In this document: piece by piece, positions 32,882 to 44,219 of the stretch | How the letters are laid out: every line of letters starts with the position of its first letter | How positions within the stretch are numbered: the stretch's first letter is position 1 | Position numbers and translations under genes: made by a program | Notes under the pieces: model-generated | Database searches by the model: none | What the model saw: only the letters and a program-made list of their open reading frames with translations | What the model was told of the DNA's origin: nothing | DNA from: Carnegiea gigantea | Lineage: Eukaryota > Streptophyta > Magnoliopsida > Caryophyllales > Cactaceae | Direction: 5' to 3' | DNA: 64,000 bases | Assembly (NCBI GenBank): GCA_029747015.1 | Contig: JAKOGI010000141.1 | Span: 124,001-188,000 of the forward strand

Positions 32882-33363
32882 TTGGGTCCAAACTCGGACG
32901 GGACCGAATCGAAGACAGGCCTAGACCGGTGATTCACAATTTTTTTTTTTTTATTTGGTCTTCGGTCTAGTCCAGTGGACCGGTGATGGAGCGGACCGGA
33001 CCAGACCGGACCGAGTACCGAATAAAAAAAATTTGATAACCAACTTTACTTGCTCAATTTCAAATTTGTTTTGCATCTTGTAATTTCTCATATGTGCAAG
33101 AATATTATTTTTTTTTTCATGGTGGAAATATGTTAAAATGGTTCATATTGAAATAAATATAAGATGTTCATATCGTGAAAACATTCGCCTTCGTTGTCAC
33201 CCAATTTCTCACTTTTGCTCGCATGACAATTCGGTCGGGTCCCCTTTTTTTGGTCCAGTCCATGTGTTATTTGGTCCAATCTACGGTCTGTGATTTCTCT
33301 CTTATTCGACCCTCGGTCCAACCCGATCCGGTCAAATCCGGTCCAGGTTTGGACCGAACCCTA
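32882..33363. mobile_element. hAT-like MITE with GGACCGGACC words
   Basis: The left end TTGGGTCCAAACTCGGAC and the right end (complement TAGGGTTCGGTCCAAACC) are imperfect inverted repeats. Subterminal GGACCG/CGGTCC words crowd both ends around an AT-rich middle. It is a non-autonomous TIR element. Confidence 0.55.
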
Positions 33364-33888
33364 ATGCACAATATAATTTTCCACAAGCCCCTTATACAAA
33401 GCAACATCTTCGACTTGTCGACTATATTACCTCCTGATGTTACAACTTACACATTATTTTCTCCAAAGGGCTTTTTCTTATATATGATAGTTTGCACCCT
33501 TTTCTTTTATTCCCTTTCTTCAAAGTACAAATTCCATTTTAATCAAAATTACTCAAAATTCAATTCAAAATTTCACTTCATTCAGGTTATATTTGGCACA
33601 AGTAATATGAACTCGCATTTCAATCAAAGCTATATCTCATTCGAGGTCATTTTAACAGTTACTTAGCATGAAGTCTAATTTATTCAAATCGGGAAGCTTT
33701 TAGCAAAGGAAAACTTCTCTTCAGGATTTCCACTATAAAGTGCACTGGGCACCATCTTCTTTAAGATTTGTATTTTGGAAGGCACAAAGGTGTATCTCAT
33801 AAAAAACATGTTTAACTGCTTACGTGAGAGGAATTCAACACTCATCCATGCTGGATTCAAGATCTCACAACCGACAACTGCAATGTCT
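33364..33888. other. left flank of the large Gypsy element
   Basis: No gene recognised. The target duplication of the Gypsy element cannot be checked because its right end is outside the window. Confidence 0.3.
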
Positions 33889-34122
33889 TGTAAAATGCAA
33901 ATTTTTACTAGCTAATCAAGACCTGCCACGTAGAAAAAAATAAATACTTTTATTTCAACCAATTATAGCATGCAATATGTTGAATTAATTATGCCAATCC
34001 ACCAAATTAAATATTTGACGCAAATACATTGCGGCCAATTAAAAAGCCCCACGTATCATAAATGATGCAGAAAATAAATAATTACTTTTAAATAATGGAA
34101 AGAACCCTAACTCAGACTTCTT

Positions 34123-34130
34123 TATAAAAA
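34123..34130 (+). promoter_or_regulatory. TATA box of the Gypsy LTR
   Basis: TATAAAAA in the U3/R part of the 5' LTR. The matching position in the 3' LTR (about 63810) reads TCTCTAAAGAGG, so the box is lost there. Confidence 0.5.
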
Positions 34131-34410
34131 GGAAGCTCCCCCCTCATTCAGGGGTCGACATTTTAGAAGAACTCACAAGAGCTTAAGAATTTTTTCTGGC
34201 AGAAGACAACAAGTACTCTAAAGACGTGTTGTCTACGTGCGGAGATCAAACTCATATCTTGATTGAGATTAAGCCACGTGGCCCTCTCTCAAGATTAAAT
34301 TCATTCAATACAATTTAAGAAGATTGAATCAGATGATTTGTTACAGTTGTTCTTATAACAGTTATACAAAGATTGTATCCATTCTTGGCATAAATACAAA
34401 AATTCAATTT

Positions 34411-37400
34411 TGTAATAGCCCGACCCTAAATCATATTTATTTATTTAATTAAGCCATGTTATTCATTTTTTACATTTATTTATCTCATTGAATCATCACA
34501 GTTAGAAAAATTCATTTCGGGCCCCACTTTGCAATTCGAGTTTCATTTACCAGACAATTTCGGGAAAAATTGATAGTAGGCCTCGATATTTATGATTTAA
34601 AAGATTAAATTATTTTTTATGACATTACATTTAAATCTCGAGCTTTGAAAAAAAAAAAAATTCAAGCGCACTTGGTTTGAGTTAGTTTTCTAACCCGAGC
34701 CCATTTAAGGCCAATTTTGGCCCACCAAGACTTGACTTTATTTATTTGCCTAATTATCCTTAATTAGGCCTAATCTCTACTTAGCAAAAGTAGCTTTTGA
34801 GGATTAAATCTCAGCCAAGTATTTATTTTGCCTAAGCTTCATTTGCACCAAATAAACTCAAGTTGCTTTCTCTCTCTCTTCTTTTCTCCTCCTTCTCTCT
34901 ACCCCATGGCCACCCCCAACAGCAGCAGCCCAGCCCTTCTTTTGGTGATTTCCGGCCACTTTCTGGCCAACCTCCGGCGAAGGTTGCAATCTCCAACCAC
35001 CTTCCTCCACCGGCTATCATTTGCCTAAGCTTCATTTGCACCAAGTAAACTCAAGTTGCTTTCTCTCTCTCTCTTCTTTTCTTCTCCTTCTCTCTACCCC
35101 ATGGCCACCCTCCGCAGCAGCAGCCCAGCCCTTCTTTTGGTGATTTCCGGCCACTTTCCGACCAACCTCCGGTGAAGGTTGCAATCTCCAACCACCTCCC
35201 ACCACCGGCTATCATCTTCCACCCTCAAAATCACCAAATATCATCTCCATCCCCACTTATTTCAAACTCAAAGTAAGTGACTTCAATCTTGTTCTTTGAA
35301 TTTTTGGTTTTTGCTTTTTGTTTTGGTTATTTTGATGATGGATCATGTTATTTTTATTGAATTAAGAATCATCTTGGTGATGGATCATGTTGGAGTTGAA
35401 GTTAGGGTTAGAGTTTTATCTTAATCATGCAAGCTTCATGTTTAAGTGTTGGATTTTGATTGTTTTAAGTGAGATCCTGTGATCTTTGGCATTGATAATA
35501 AATATCAAGATGTTTATTCTGATTTATATAAGCTAAATAGTGATTTTAGTGGGGGTTTATGTCAAGAAAAGATTGCAATATGGGCTGTTATGCTGTAAAC
35601 AGACCCCAAAACAGGGGTGAGTTTGCGAATAAACTGCTAATAATCAGTGCATGAGAAACTTATGATTTTTGGTGTAGCGATATCTTGATGAGTTAGTTTC
35701 AATAGGCTCTAGAATTACTCAATTTTGAGTTGTGTAGACAAATTTATGATCAATTTACTCAAGACTGCACAGAATACATTGAAATTGGGAGCAGGTTTGA
35801 AAAGTAGATTTTACGGAAAAACTGGTATTTATTGGGTGATTTAAAAATTGTGATTTTTAGTACGTGGATAGATCAATAAGTTAGCTTTCAAATGCCTTTT
35901 GAATCGCCTTAATCCGAGTTCTGCGAAAAAAGTTATGGTTATTTTGCTACAACTGTGCAGATTGAACTGAAATTGTGCACGTCTGTGTTCTACCCTAATT
36001 TTAGGGACTTTAATATGTGAATCATGCTTTGTGTCCTAAATAAAAGTTGTAGTGGACATTATGATCTTTTCATATTGGAGTTTTAAATCATATTTGGAGG
36101 TCAGGAGTGAAAGATATGGATTTTCTAATGCAAACTATCAAATGATATCATGAGTGAATACAGAAACTGTGACATTTGGAAATATTTTCCGAAGTTTCTA
36201 TATAATTATGGGTATTGCAAGGAAATTACAGAGTGTAGTGAGTTCAACCAGTTTGATTATTTACAGAAGCTTACTTGGGTTGAAAACTGAGTTAAATAAG
36301 TATGAAAATGAAATTTGGGAAGTGAGCAGAGTAATAACTCAAAATCAGTATCCTTTGGACTAAGTTAGGGTGTTATATGAGCTTTTATGAACTTCACAGT
36401 ACCCCTTATGGCATAAACCATTTGTCACCCATTTCCAAAGCATTAACCATTCTATTATCTATTTCAGAAGCATCACACCTTCCATTATCCATTTTAGAAA
36501 TATCAGAAACCCATATTTCATTTATATCAATTAAAATCTTTTCATTATCACCCCAATCATTTTCATTTGGCCTATTTTGCTTCAATTTATTGTATTTCAA
36601 GTTCAACAATCCTAATTGATTTAAATAAGTTCATTTTGGTTTAACTTGTCCTATATTGAATTAAAATCAGTTTATTATATTGAAATGCACAAGTTATGTA
36701 TCCCATTTCATCACTCAATTTCTGTTACACATACTTTTACCTACTCAATTATGAGAGTAAGGATCATTTACTAACTACACATACTTACAATGACATTTAT
36801 AAAATAGAGTTGAGGCCTAATTATCGTTCCTCATTTTGCATAAGTGTTATCAAGTCAGAACATATTTATCAAATCATATGACATTTTTAAAGGCTCAAGG
36901 TACGTGCATTACCTGTATCTTTAGAAATCAGAATGTATTTATCAACGTTATCATGTTTTGGTAAGTGCATCAATGAATCAATTTGCACAGTGATTTATCA
37001 GTTAATTAGTGACCCCGCCAGTTATCAGTTATAGGGCATTGCTCTTCAGTTACCCGCGCGGCTTCAGGCCAGGTCCCCCGATCGGCTTGGCAGGTGTACA
37101 CCTATTCATAAATCGTAACAGTATCAAGGGGTTCACTATCAGATAATAATTAGCAATGCAGTTTTATATTCATCTTATTCCCTATTTTGACCTTAAATGA
37201 ATTACAAAACGGGCCCAACCAGTATTTCAATGATCATTTAATAATTCAGAAATGCATGTACTGAGCTTCAGCTCATAGTTTGAAATATTTTTCATGTTTT
37301 GTTTTAGGCAAATGCTCAAAGAATCGTTTTCATGCCAGTAAACCAGCGGAACAGAATGAGTTGAGCAAGGAAATCTGGATGGATCAACACTGATACAGTG

Positions 37401-37706
37401 GATGCATATTTTTAGAGTTGTATATTGAAATCTTCAGTGGATGGAGATGTAAATTACATGGTGAATTGTTTTTACTATTGTGTAAAAATCTTATGTTGGT
37501 TAACAGTTGATTATATATGGATTGATCAGGTGTGTATGTGAATGATTAAAGCTATGCTTAACTGTGTTATTTATAGCACTCATGTTTCAAGCCTTGTTCT
37601 TTTGGACGGCGGTAATACCCCTATCATTGGGTTGTCTAGATGATAATTAAGGAATGAATTAAGGAAAACACAAGCAGTGAAACATGTTTAATTTGGGGGC
37701 GTTAGA
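34411..37706 (+). mobile_element. solo LTR, 3296 bp, with AATTT target duplication
   Basis: It starts TGTAATAGCCCGACCC and ends GGGGGCGTTAGA, the CCCGACC/GGGGCGTTA pairing seen at the ends of a common class of plant LTRs. Perfect AATTT repeats flank it (34406-34410, 37707-37711). No retroviral coding sequence lies inside, so it is a solo LTR left by recombination, probably of a long-LTR Gypsy family (for example Tekay-type, inferred only from size and ends). It splits the LTR of the Tat element. Confidence 0.75.
34829..35213. repeat. 193-bp tandem duplication inside the solo LTR
   Basis: Two copies start at 34829 and 35022 (TGCCTAAGCTTCATTTGCACC). Each holds a (CT)n run, CCATGGCCACC and a TTTCCGGCCACTTT stretch. 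The ATG in this gene-like leader produces short spurious ORFs. Confidence 0.85.
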
Positions 37707-37834
37707 AATTTGTTACTCAATTTCTTGTCTAATTTATTTTAGGCTCGAAATTTTTGTTTACAAATTTTTTGCACGCTCGATAGGACCTTCTCTGCCTCTC
37801 ATCTCTTTCTCTAAATCATGAACTCTACAAATGA

Positions 37835-38640
37835 CATCAGTCCTTTTTATATAAGGCTTTGTGTACAAATGCGTCTTGCGAGGTCCTCCCCCCAATTGAG
37901 CCTTAACAGCATCGGATTAGCTTTGAATCTATTCAACAAACATCAAGCCTAAGGAGGATTCCTTCTTTTGTATGTAATCCTCAGCAGCGTCTTCGTTGCG
38001 GTTAGACTCCTTATCAGATTCTTCGCCATCCGAGCCTTTGTTAGAGCATTCGAATAGTTGCTTTTCCAGCTTCTTTGTCAGAGTAGCAATCCGCTCACTT
38101 TAATGCTTGATTTGAGCGTCCTTCTCTAGACTCTCCTTAGCAACCCTCTCTAATGTTGCTTTCATATTTGCGAGCTGTTCATTTGCATTTGTCGCATTTG
38201 TCACCGTGACTGGCAGAATTTGAGAATTCTATCTCCGATTGAGCAATTAACTCTCTTGGAGATGCCGGTGAGGAGTCACTGCTAGTATAGTCATGATCTT
38301 CTACACTAAAAGGTTGGAAGGTGGGATTGGCCTGAGTTTGGATCTCATCCATCCCTTAAGGAATTGTTTGATACTTTTTAAAGACAGCAACAGAGCTTTG
38401 CTTCAAAGGATGCGAAGTGATTTTGTTGACTCCTTTAGGTAGGTTGTAGTCAAGGCTTGGGATCTTACGAGACTTCGACGGTACAGTCTCAACTAATTGT
38501 TTTATGGCAATCACAGCAGCAGCTTTTGCCATACTTCTAATCATAACTCCGCCAGATGTAATGCTAGCGATTGCCATACTTCGAATAGCTTTCTTTGAAG
38601 GTTGAGTGATGACGGTCTTAAGGGTCTTATCGTCTTCGAG
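37835..38640 (-). pseudogene. Gypsy gag N-terminal part, inverted relative to the element
   Basis: On the minus strand from 38640 down, coding-like sequence reads SLDYNLPKGVNKITSHPLKQ, AVFKKYQTIP, a coiled-coil stretch (NMKATLERVAKESLEKDAQI, LTKKLEKQL) and KAQLGGGPRKTHLYTKPYIKR. These are gag N-terminal blocks of Tat elements, in correct order, but pointing against the rest of the element. Stops interrupt it at several points. The gag C-terminal part follows at 38644 on the plus strand. An internal inversion of about 0.8 kb explains this. The middle of gag after the KPY.KR block is missing. Confidence 0.7.
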
Positions 38641-38643
38641 GGA

Positions 38644-39444
38644 ATGTAAAGTTCAAGAAGGACAAAGGCGATTCTAAGAAGAGTTCTAACCCTTTAAAGG
38701 CCTCAACGAAGGAAGCTATTACTGTTTCTATTGAACAGCCCGTGAGGATTTCAGGAAAGTCTAGGCCAGAGGAGAAGAAGACTTCATTCTCTAAAGAGAC
38801 AACAAAGAAGTGCCCTACATTGAAGGAACTTCAAGAGAGGAAGTACCCATTCCCTGATTCAGACTTGTCAAGAATGTTGGGCAACTTGCTTGAAAATAAG
38901 ATCATTGAACTTCTTGAACCTAAGCGACCAGAAGAGGCTGGAAGGATAAGCGACCCGAAGTACTGTTGTTATCACATGGTCATTAGTCACCCTTTAGAAA
39001 AATGCATTACTCTCAAAGAGCATATCATGCAACTGGCCAAGGATGGGAGGATCATACTAGACTTGGAGGAAACCGCTGAAGCCAATTGTATCGGCACTCA
39101 ATTAGAGCCATTGCCTTTACAACGAGAAAGTCATACTCAACTCCACCTAGAGGAAAGATACGATTTGACTCCCTTCACCAAGGACGGAGTTATTTATAAT
39201 TCGGTTCGGAAATTTAGAGCCAGTTGTTGTGCTGCTGATGGTACAAAATCCTCCTTTAGAAATCAAACTTACTGTCGTTATCTCAGAGGATGATGAAGGG
39301 GGGTGGACCGTTGTTACTCGGCGAAGGCCCAAGAACCAAAAACGGAACCAGCAACTACCCTTGCGCCGAAGGAAGAAACAAGGGAGGAAGAAGAAACCTC
39401 ATCATGTAAGAGATAGGAAGAGCTCGAAAATAAACAAGAAGTAG
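38644..39444 (+). pseudogene. Gypsy gag C-terminal region (copy 2)
   Basis: Open from 38644 to TGA 39291-39293 and then in another frame to 39444. It carries the Tat gag signature with ENKIIELLEPKRPEEAGRIS, DPKYCCYHMVISHPLEKC and LKEHIMQLAKDGRI, the Cys/His block that replaces a CCHC knuckle in this lineage, then GGWTVVTRRRPKNQK and an Arg/Lys-rich tail. Capsid-like nucleic-acid binding is the family role. One frameshift near 39270 separates the two parts. Confidence 0.8.
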
Positions 39445-39825
39445 GACATTCAACCTATAGACCTACTTACGTAGGAGTCACTTACTCCTGTCACGTTGAA
39501 AGAATTTTTCCCAGCGGGCTTTTTTGATAGAGTCACTCTTAACATGACGTCATGTACTAAACTAGAAGATGAAGAAGATGGAGAAGAGGAAAAATAGGAA
39601 GATTCTCCAAAAGGAGATGATAAAACTCTGATCGTCTCAGAAGCTTTACCAGCACGGATGGGTTGGAGGCAAGTGTTTCGCCTACCGAAAGAGATGCATC
39701 AGTGTGTTGCCATTGCCCTCCATCCATAGCTTTATGCTAACAAGGTCAAAAATGTTGGAGAATCCTCAAAAGGCCTCGCCTAGTACGCCACTTACAACAG
39801 AGCTATCACTTTCACTAATGACGAC

Positions 39826-40155
39826 TTGTTGTTAGGCTCCAAATCTCACAACTGTCCTTTGTTTATGACAGGATATATTAGGGAACCAAAAGTCAAGTAC
39901 ATCTTGGTAGATGGAGGTTCTACGATTAACATCATGCCTAAGTCTACAATGAATGAGTTGGGAATCACGGTAGAAGAGCTTTCTAAGAGTCGTATGGTGA
40001 TTCAAGGGTTTAGTTTACAGAGTCAGCGTTCGATTGGCATGATTCGCCTAGAGATAACAATGGAAGATATACTAAAGTCTTTAATCTTCCACGTAATTGA
40101 CTCCAAAACATTGTCCAAATTGTTACTTGGAAGCATGTGGCTCCACGAACATTGA
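39826..40155 (+). pseudogene. Gypsy aspartic protease (copy 2)
   Basis: A polyprotein segment in the order NCPLFMTGYIREPKVKYILV, DGGSTINIMPKSTMNELG, VEELSKSRMVIQGFS and LIFHVIDSKTLSKLLLGSMW, followed by TGA at 40153. The active-site loop reads DGGS. The domain is intact in itself, but it is cut from gag by stops at about 39480-39790 and from the reverse transcriptase by more stops. It matches copy 1 (2541-2843), where the loop is deleted. Confidence 0.8.
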
Positions 40156-41470
40156 ATAGTGGCTTCTACCCTCCATCAAGGTCTTAAGTATTACCATGGG
40201 GGCGACTGGCGAGAAGAACCTCTAAATTCTTTGAAGAGGGCACTGTACCTAAGAAGACTATGTCCTCTATAATTTCCTCCACTGGTAGGGGTGAGGCAAA
40301 TGCGGTGAATAATTTCAAGGTGGCACTAAGGCAAGACAGTGTGATACAACAAGGGTATCATAAGGGAAACGTTGAATAAGAAACTATTACCCAACTTGCG
40401 AAACATGTCGCTAAGCGAGTAGTGGTTTTCACAAATCATATGCCACCGATCTTAAGATATGTTCCCAAAGCTCATTGCAAGGAAGGGGAAACACCCTTCA
40501 GTGGGTACATGAGTGGAAATATTGAGGAAAAGACTATCAAGAAGGATAGCAGGGCCAACATGAGCATCTTTAAAGAAAGTGTCATGTTGCCAACGCGAAA
40601 CATGTAGCAACCAAAGGTGAGCTGACCCCCTCTGCCTGGATGTGTCTCTTGTTCCAAGACCTTATTAGATGAAGAGGAGAATTTGCCAAATGCATGAACA
40701 AAGGAGGGATTTGACCCGAATGCATATAAGCTTATGGGGAAAGCAAGGTATGATTTTAACAATCTGTTGCATTAGGGAAGCTAGTGGAGGTGGAAACCTA
40801 CGGCCTCAACAAAACGCACAAGAAAATTTAAGAACAAGGAGGTCTAGTAGAAATTTCAAAAGTGGGTCTTGGTTATACACCAGTGCAACTGATCAAGATA
40901 TCAAGGTGATGCAGGGCCAAGCAGAATATGGTTTAATATATCTATGCTGAAGAAATATATGAGAGTGAAAATGAAAATGCTCAACCTCCTATAAAGTCTT
41001 ATGTATTTAATAGGTTACAACCATCCACCTCAAGGAAGCGCCCATTTATCTTCACTAGAATTAGGGAAGGTTAAAACCCTAAGTCTTTTGTGTTTTGGAG
41101 AGTGAAGACTCATGCGCAACCAAGACCTTCGATCCTCAACAGAATCATGAAAATAAGAGAATCATCGAACCCACTACCCTAAGAACAAAACGAGTCAGTG
41201 TTCAATCGGCTTGGTGATGGAAATGAAGTACAAAGTTCTTTCCCTTCTTGCATGAAGCGATTTTCAACCCTTGATGTGAAGACAGATGGTTCACTAAGAG
41301 TAAAAAGATGTAATGTGGTCTTTACTAGTCATTCAGGTAATTCTGACATCGATAAAGGAGATGGGCAAGAAGAAGTGACTTCTTCTAATCATGTCTTAGT
41401 CCAAGAATGTAAAGACTTAGAGCCAGAGATAGAACTTGCAGAGATTCCTGAAATACTTGAAGACGGGGGA
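40156..41470 (+). pseudogene. Gypsy spacer between protease and reverse transcriptase
   Basis: Collinear with the 251-codon ORF of copy 1 up to about 41000 but broken by several stops and shifts. After 41198 an open segment of 166 codons leads into the polymerase (NRLGDGNEVQSSF, then DLKELDLGTAEKSC). Confidence 0.7.
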
Positions 41471-42590
41471 CAATCTCCGGTTGACGATTTGAAGGAATTG
41501 GATCTCGGAACTGCCGAGAAATCCTGTCCCATCTATGTAAGTTCATTGCTTACACCCAAGGAAGAAAAGAAATACTTCAATCTCCTTTCAGAGTACAAGG
41601 ATGGTTTCACGTGGAGTTACAGTGAAATGTCAGGACTTGATCCCAAAGTCGCAGTCCATTGCTTATCAGTCAAGAAGAATGTCCCGTCTAAAAAGTAACC
41701 TCAATGATGTTTTTGCCTAGAGTTAGCATTTGAAATTGAAAGAGAGGTCAACAAACTCATAGAGGCAGGATTTATTCGTAAAGTAAAATACCCAACTTGG
41801 ATCGCAAATGTTGTCCCTGTAAGGAAGAAGAATGGACAACTTCGTATTTGCATAGACTTCCGGGATCTCAACAACGCTTGCCCAAAAGATGATTTTCCCT
41901 TGCCCATCACCAAGCTCATGATCGATTCAACCATGGGACACGAAGCCTTGTCTTCTATGGTTTGTGCTGCTGGATATAATCAAATCCAAATGGCGCCAGA
42001 AGACCAAGAAGTCACAACATTTCGCACTCCCAAAGGTATCTGCTATTATAAGGTGACGCCCTTTGGTTTGAAGAACGTCGGAGCAATATACCAAAGAGCA
42101 AACTATCTTTGATGACATGTTGCACAAAACAGTAGAGTGCTATGTTGATGACCTTATGGTCAAGTTAAAAAGGAGATCAGACCACCTATAAGACCTTCGT
42201 CGAATTTTTGATAGGCTGAGGAGATGTCAACTAAAGATGAATCCACTTAAGTGTGTTTTTGGTGTCACTTCATGGAAGTTTTTAGGATTTATCATTCAGC
42301 ATAGGGGCATTGAGATTAATCAAGCCAAAATCAAGGCAATCAAAGAGACGTCTGCCCCAAAAAATCTCAAAGAATTATGGGGTCTTCAAGGCCATTTGAC
42401 TTATATTAGAACATTTATATCCAACCTAGTTGGCTGTTGCCACCCATTCCACCACCTCATAAAGAAGGGTGAACAATTTGAATGAGACCAGTCATTCCAA
42501 AAAGCCTTTAAGAGCATCAAGAAGTACTTGTTAAATCCACCAGTTCTGGAGGAACCAATTCTCGGGAAACCTCTTGTACTTTACATTGCA
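41470..42590 (+). pseudogene. Gypsy reverse transcriptase
   Basis: Blocks in order: AFEIEREVNKLIEAGFIRKV, WIANVVPVRKKNGQLRICID, FRDLNNACPKDDFPLPITK, GYNQIQMAPEDQEVTTFRTP, VTPFGLKN, CYVDDLMV (catalytic YVDD present) and MNPLKCVFGVTSWKFLGFII. In motif A the family has MDG before SSGYNQI; here it reads MVCAAGYNQI, so the first catalytic Asp is replaced by Val. Frameshifts near 42105 and 41700 and stops at 42190 and 42483 also inactivate it. It copies element RNA into DNA in live relatives. Confidence 0.85.
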
Positions 42591-42607
42591 GCTCAAGAAA
42601 AGTCTTT

Positions 42608-43337
42608 GGAGGCATTAAAGATGGCAATGGGGCGAAAATCCTCGCCTCTGTCAGGTCCCCGCCCTACATTGGGGAAAAGCCCTCGTCCCTGATGGGGATG
42701 GGGACGGGGACGGGGATAGAAATAAATCCCCAATTGGGGTTGGGGACGGGGACGGGGCGAGAATTTACCCCTTCCCGTCTCCGCTTCCCCGCTCAGGGAA
42801 ATATCCATGTCTCCATCCTCGTTTCCCCATCCTTGGTTGGGGAAAAATCCCCATCCCTGCATATTAGTTAAAATTAAATATGAGCCTTTTATTTGTGAAC
42901 ATAATACTAAAGTTATATCGGTACATTAAGTTTAAAAAACCATATATTGTATGAATTTATTTTGTGTAATTTACATATTGCTAAACTTATGTTGTATGAA
43001 CTTGTTAAACTTTAATTTAGGTAAGATTGTAAATTTCAATGAAGTTTGTTAGAATTATATTGCATGAAGCCTGCAAGAGTTTAATGTACAGTTAATTGGG
43101 TTAGGATTTAGGGATGACAAGTTGGACTTTAATCCAAGACTTATAATATAGCTATTACAAAGGAGGAAAAAAATGGCGGATAAAAATCTCTGTTGGGGCC
43201 TGGGGGCGAGGATAGGGACAGGGGGACATTTTAACGGGGAATGGGGTGGGAATGGGGGACGGGAATCTTAGTGGGGACGAGGACGGGGAATATGCCTCCC
43301 ATTCCCAACCTACCCCGTTGCAATTCCTAGAGGGCAT
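42608..43337. repeat. target-site duplication of the hAT element (both copies at the ends of this span)
   Basis: GGAGGCAT at 42608-42615 and GAGGGCAT at 43330-43337 flank the inserted element. The size (8 bp) is that of the hAT superfamily. Two differences indicate some age. Confidence 0.65.
42616..43329. mobile_element. non-autonomous hAT element, 714 bp
   Basis: The left end TAAAGATGGCAATGGGG and right end (complement TAGGAATTGCAACGGGG) are imperfect inverted repeats of the TAGGGATGGCAACGGGG type. Dense GGGGA(C/T) words occur at both ends in opposite orientation. Removing it rejoins the Gypsy frame across the EALYAQE region of RNase H. No transposase is inside. Open frames across it are products of the GGGGA repeats. 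Confidence 0.75.
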
Positions 43338-43730
43338 TATATGCCCAGGAAAATGAGGAAGGCAAAGAAAGAGTTATGTATTACTTAAGTAGTACTTTGG
43401 TTGGGGCTGAACTGAATTACTCCTCGATCGGAAAGATGTATTTGGCTCTCATGTTCGTCATTCAAAAGTTAAGACATTACATGCAAGCTTATACACCACA
43501 GGTGATTTATAAAACTAACCCTATTAAATATATCTTGTCAAGGCCAATTCTAAGCGAGTGACTGGCAAAGTAGGCTGTAATCCTAAAGTAATATGATCTT
43601 ATTTATGTGCCACAAAAGGTCGTTAAAGGACAAGCATTAGCGGATTTCTTGGCAGATCACCCAATCCTTGATGCTTGGAAGCTAAATGATTTCTTGCTTG
43701 GTGAAGACGTGTTCTTCGTTGATATCCTCC
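43330..43730 (+). pseudogene. Gypsy RNase H, first domain
   Basis: Continues the polymerase after the hAT insertion: ENEEGKERVMYYLSSTLVG, AELNYSSIGKMYLALMFVIQ, KLRHYMQAYTPQVIYKTNPI and, further on, VVKGQALADFLADHPI. These are the standard RT-linked RNase H blocks of Gypsy. Stops lie at 43559 and shortly after. Confidence 0.8.
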
Positions 43731-43739
43731 CACCTTGAA

Positions 43740-44219
43740 AGATGTGTTTTGACCGAGCCACGAGACATGATGGTGCTGGTACAGGAGTAGTCTCTATTTC
43801 CCCAGAAAAGCATGTCCTCGCTTATTCATTTGTTCTAACTCAGTTATGTTCCAATAATAGGCTGAATATCAAGCATGGATTTTAGGCCTCAAATGGCTAT
43901 TGAAATGGGAATCAAAGACCTTGACATCTATGGGGATTCTCAATTAGTCATTAAGCAACTTCTCGAAGAATATGAAGTCAAAAAGGACAACCTCGTTTTA
44001 TACCATAAATATGCCTTACCATTGCTTGATAAGCTTAAAACTATCAAGGTACAACATCTTCCTAGGAGTGCCAACAAGATGGCTAACACACTTGCAAACC
44101 TTGCCACCATTTTGGCACTGAGGGTAGAAGAAAGCATGAATGTCCCTGTTTATAATAGGTGGGTTGTTGCACCCCTTAATGAAGAGTTTGAGGAAAACAT
44201 CAACGCAGCCAATGCTTAA
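43740..44219 (+). pseudogene. Gypsy second (Tat-specific) RNase H
   Basis: A second RNase H domain follows: GAGTGVVSISPEKHVLAYSF, then from 43875 MAIEMGIKDLDIYGDSQLVI (strand with catalytic Asp), LLDKLKTIKVQHLPRSANK and ANTLANLAT. Two RNase H domains in one polyprotein are typical of the Tat lineage. The frame is broken near 43860. Confidence 0.75.

Larger units (their letters stand above)
33889..37762 (+). repeat. Gypsy 5' LTR, split by a solo LTR
   Basis: Parts 33889-34410 and 37712-about 37762 form one LTR of about 570 bases. It starts TGTAAAATGC and matches 63573-64000 along its length (GACCTGCCACGT, TAAATGATGCAGAAAATAAAT, GAACTCACAA.AGCT). A TATA box lies at 34123-34130 (TATAAAAA). The LTR end is set at TTTACA 37762, and GCACGCTCGATAGGACC follows, similar to the leader next to the primer-binding site in Tat elements. 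The exact end is uncertain. Confidence 0.7.

Noticed and set aside
34828..35048. Two overlapping short ORFs starting MATPNSSS and similar
   Set aside because: Lie in the 193-bp duplicated leader of a solo LTR; no continuation as a gene.
38356..38577. Independent minus-strand gene in the Gypsy leader
   Set aside because: Its peptide belongs to the gag N-terminus of the same lineage, so it is better explained as an inverted gag piece.
42593..43337. Pro/Arg-Gly-rich ORFs on the minus strand
   Set aside because: Products of the GGGGA-type repeats at the ends of the hAT element.
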